Positions 6,503 through 6,553 of a stretch of DNA of 6,553 nucleotides are shown piece by piece. The DNA is from Desulfatirhabdium butyrativorans (lineage in GTDB: Bacteria > Desulfobacterota > Desulfobacteria > Desulfobacterales > DYRK01). The DNA lies in NCBI GenBank assembly GCA_020718785.1, contig DYRK01000334.1, positions 1-6,553 on the forward strand, read 5' to 3'. Below the pieces are notes generated by a model, which was not told the origin of the DNA, did no database searches, and saw only the letters and a list, made by a program, of their open reading frames with translations. The first letter of the stretch is position 1. The number at the start of each line of letters is the position of its first letter. The translations under genes and the position numbers were made by a program.

Positions 6503-6553
6503 TTTCTCGTTCCCAAGCCTTTCTCGTTCCCAAGCCTTTCTCGTTCCCAAGCC
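6503..6553. repeat. Three perfect 17-bp tandem repeats, continuing beyond the window edge or cut by it
   Basis: TTTCTCGTTCCCAAGCC occurs at 6503-6519, 6520-6536 and 6537-6553 with no mismatch and no spacer. The same 17 bases occur at 2171-2187 as the left arm of the hairpin cluster. The total copy number is unknown because the window ends within the array. Confidence 0.95.

Noticed and set aside
6503..6553. CRISPR array
   Set aside because: The 17-bp units are directly adjacent with no spacers between them.
6444..6553. Start of a further gene
   Set aside because: The frame from ATG 6444 is open to the edge only because it crosses the 17-bp tandem repeat; the translation has no recognisable feature.

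Overview
The window looks like a bacterial chromosome of moderate GC, rich in small dispersed palindromes and in large secreted repeat proteins. Dockerin-like C-termini, C13-type peptidase domains, NHL propellers, a HEPN/MNT module and hairpin elements of the CGTTCCCAAGC type together suggest a large-genome deltaproteobacterium (Desulfobacterota, for example a Desulfonema-like or related filamentous/multicellular sulfate reducer). That assignment is inference from general impression; no marker gene is present.

Layout, all genes on the + strand. (1) Positions 2-1030: the C-terminal 342 residues of a large secreted protein whose start lies off the window: end of an Ig-like domain, a PPC-like beta domain, a carboxypeptidase-regulatory-like domain and a type I dockerin-like Ca2+ module. 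(2) 1031-1288: non-coding, made of nested inverted repeats; a palindromic element of about 70 bp is present twice, and the first copy is split by a second element with 18-bp perfect inverted repeats. (3) 1289-1714 and 1650-2144: an overlapping MNT nucleotidyltransferase antitoxin / HEPN toxin pair; the HEPN RxxxxH motif reads with Tyr in place of His. (4) 2145-2357: non-coding, filled by a hairpin cluster with 21-bp perfect outer arms. (5) 2358-6440: a 1360-residue exported protein with signal peptide, twelve NHL repeats (period 47 residues), a C13/legumain-like cysteine peptidase domain with intact His/Cys, an Ig-like domain, a second C13-like domain whose His is Asn, a second Ig-like domain, and a C-terminal dockerin-like module. 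(6) 6441-6553: non-coding; it ends in three perfect 17-bp tandem copies of the same sequence that forms the arm of the hairpin at 2171-2187.

The two large proteins are related: their Ig-like domains share a motif pattern (xLPxxxL ... GTYxxxVYAxD) and both end in dockerin-like modules. They are probably paralogues facing the cell exterior, now separated by repeat elements and a toxin-antitoxin module. The most interesting points are the paired active and probably inactive C13 domains in one chain, the palindrome built into the signal-peptide coding sequence, the altered HEPN catalytic motif, and the nested repeat elements.
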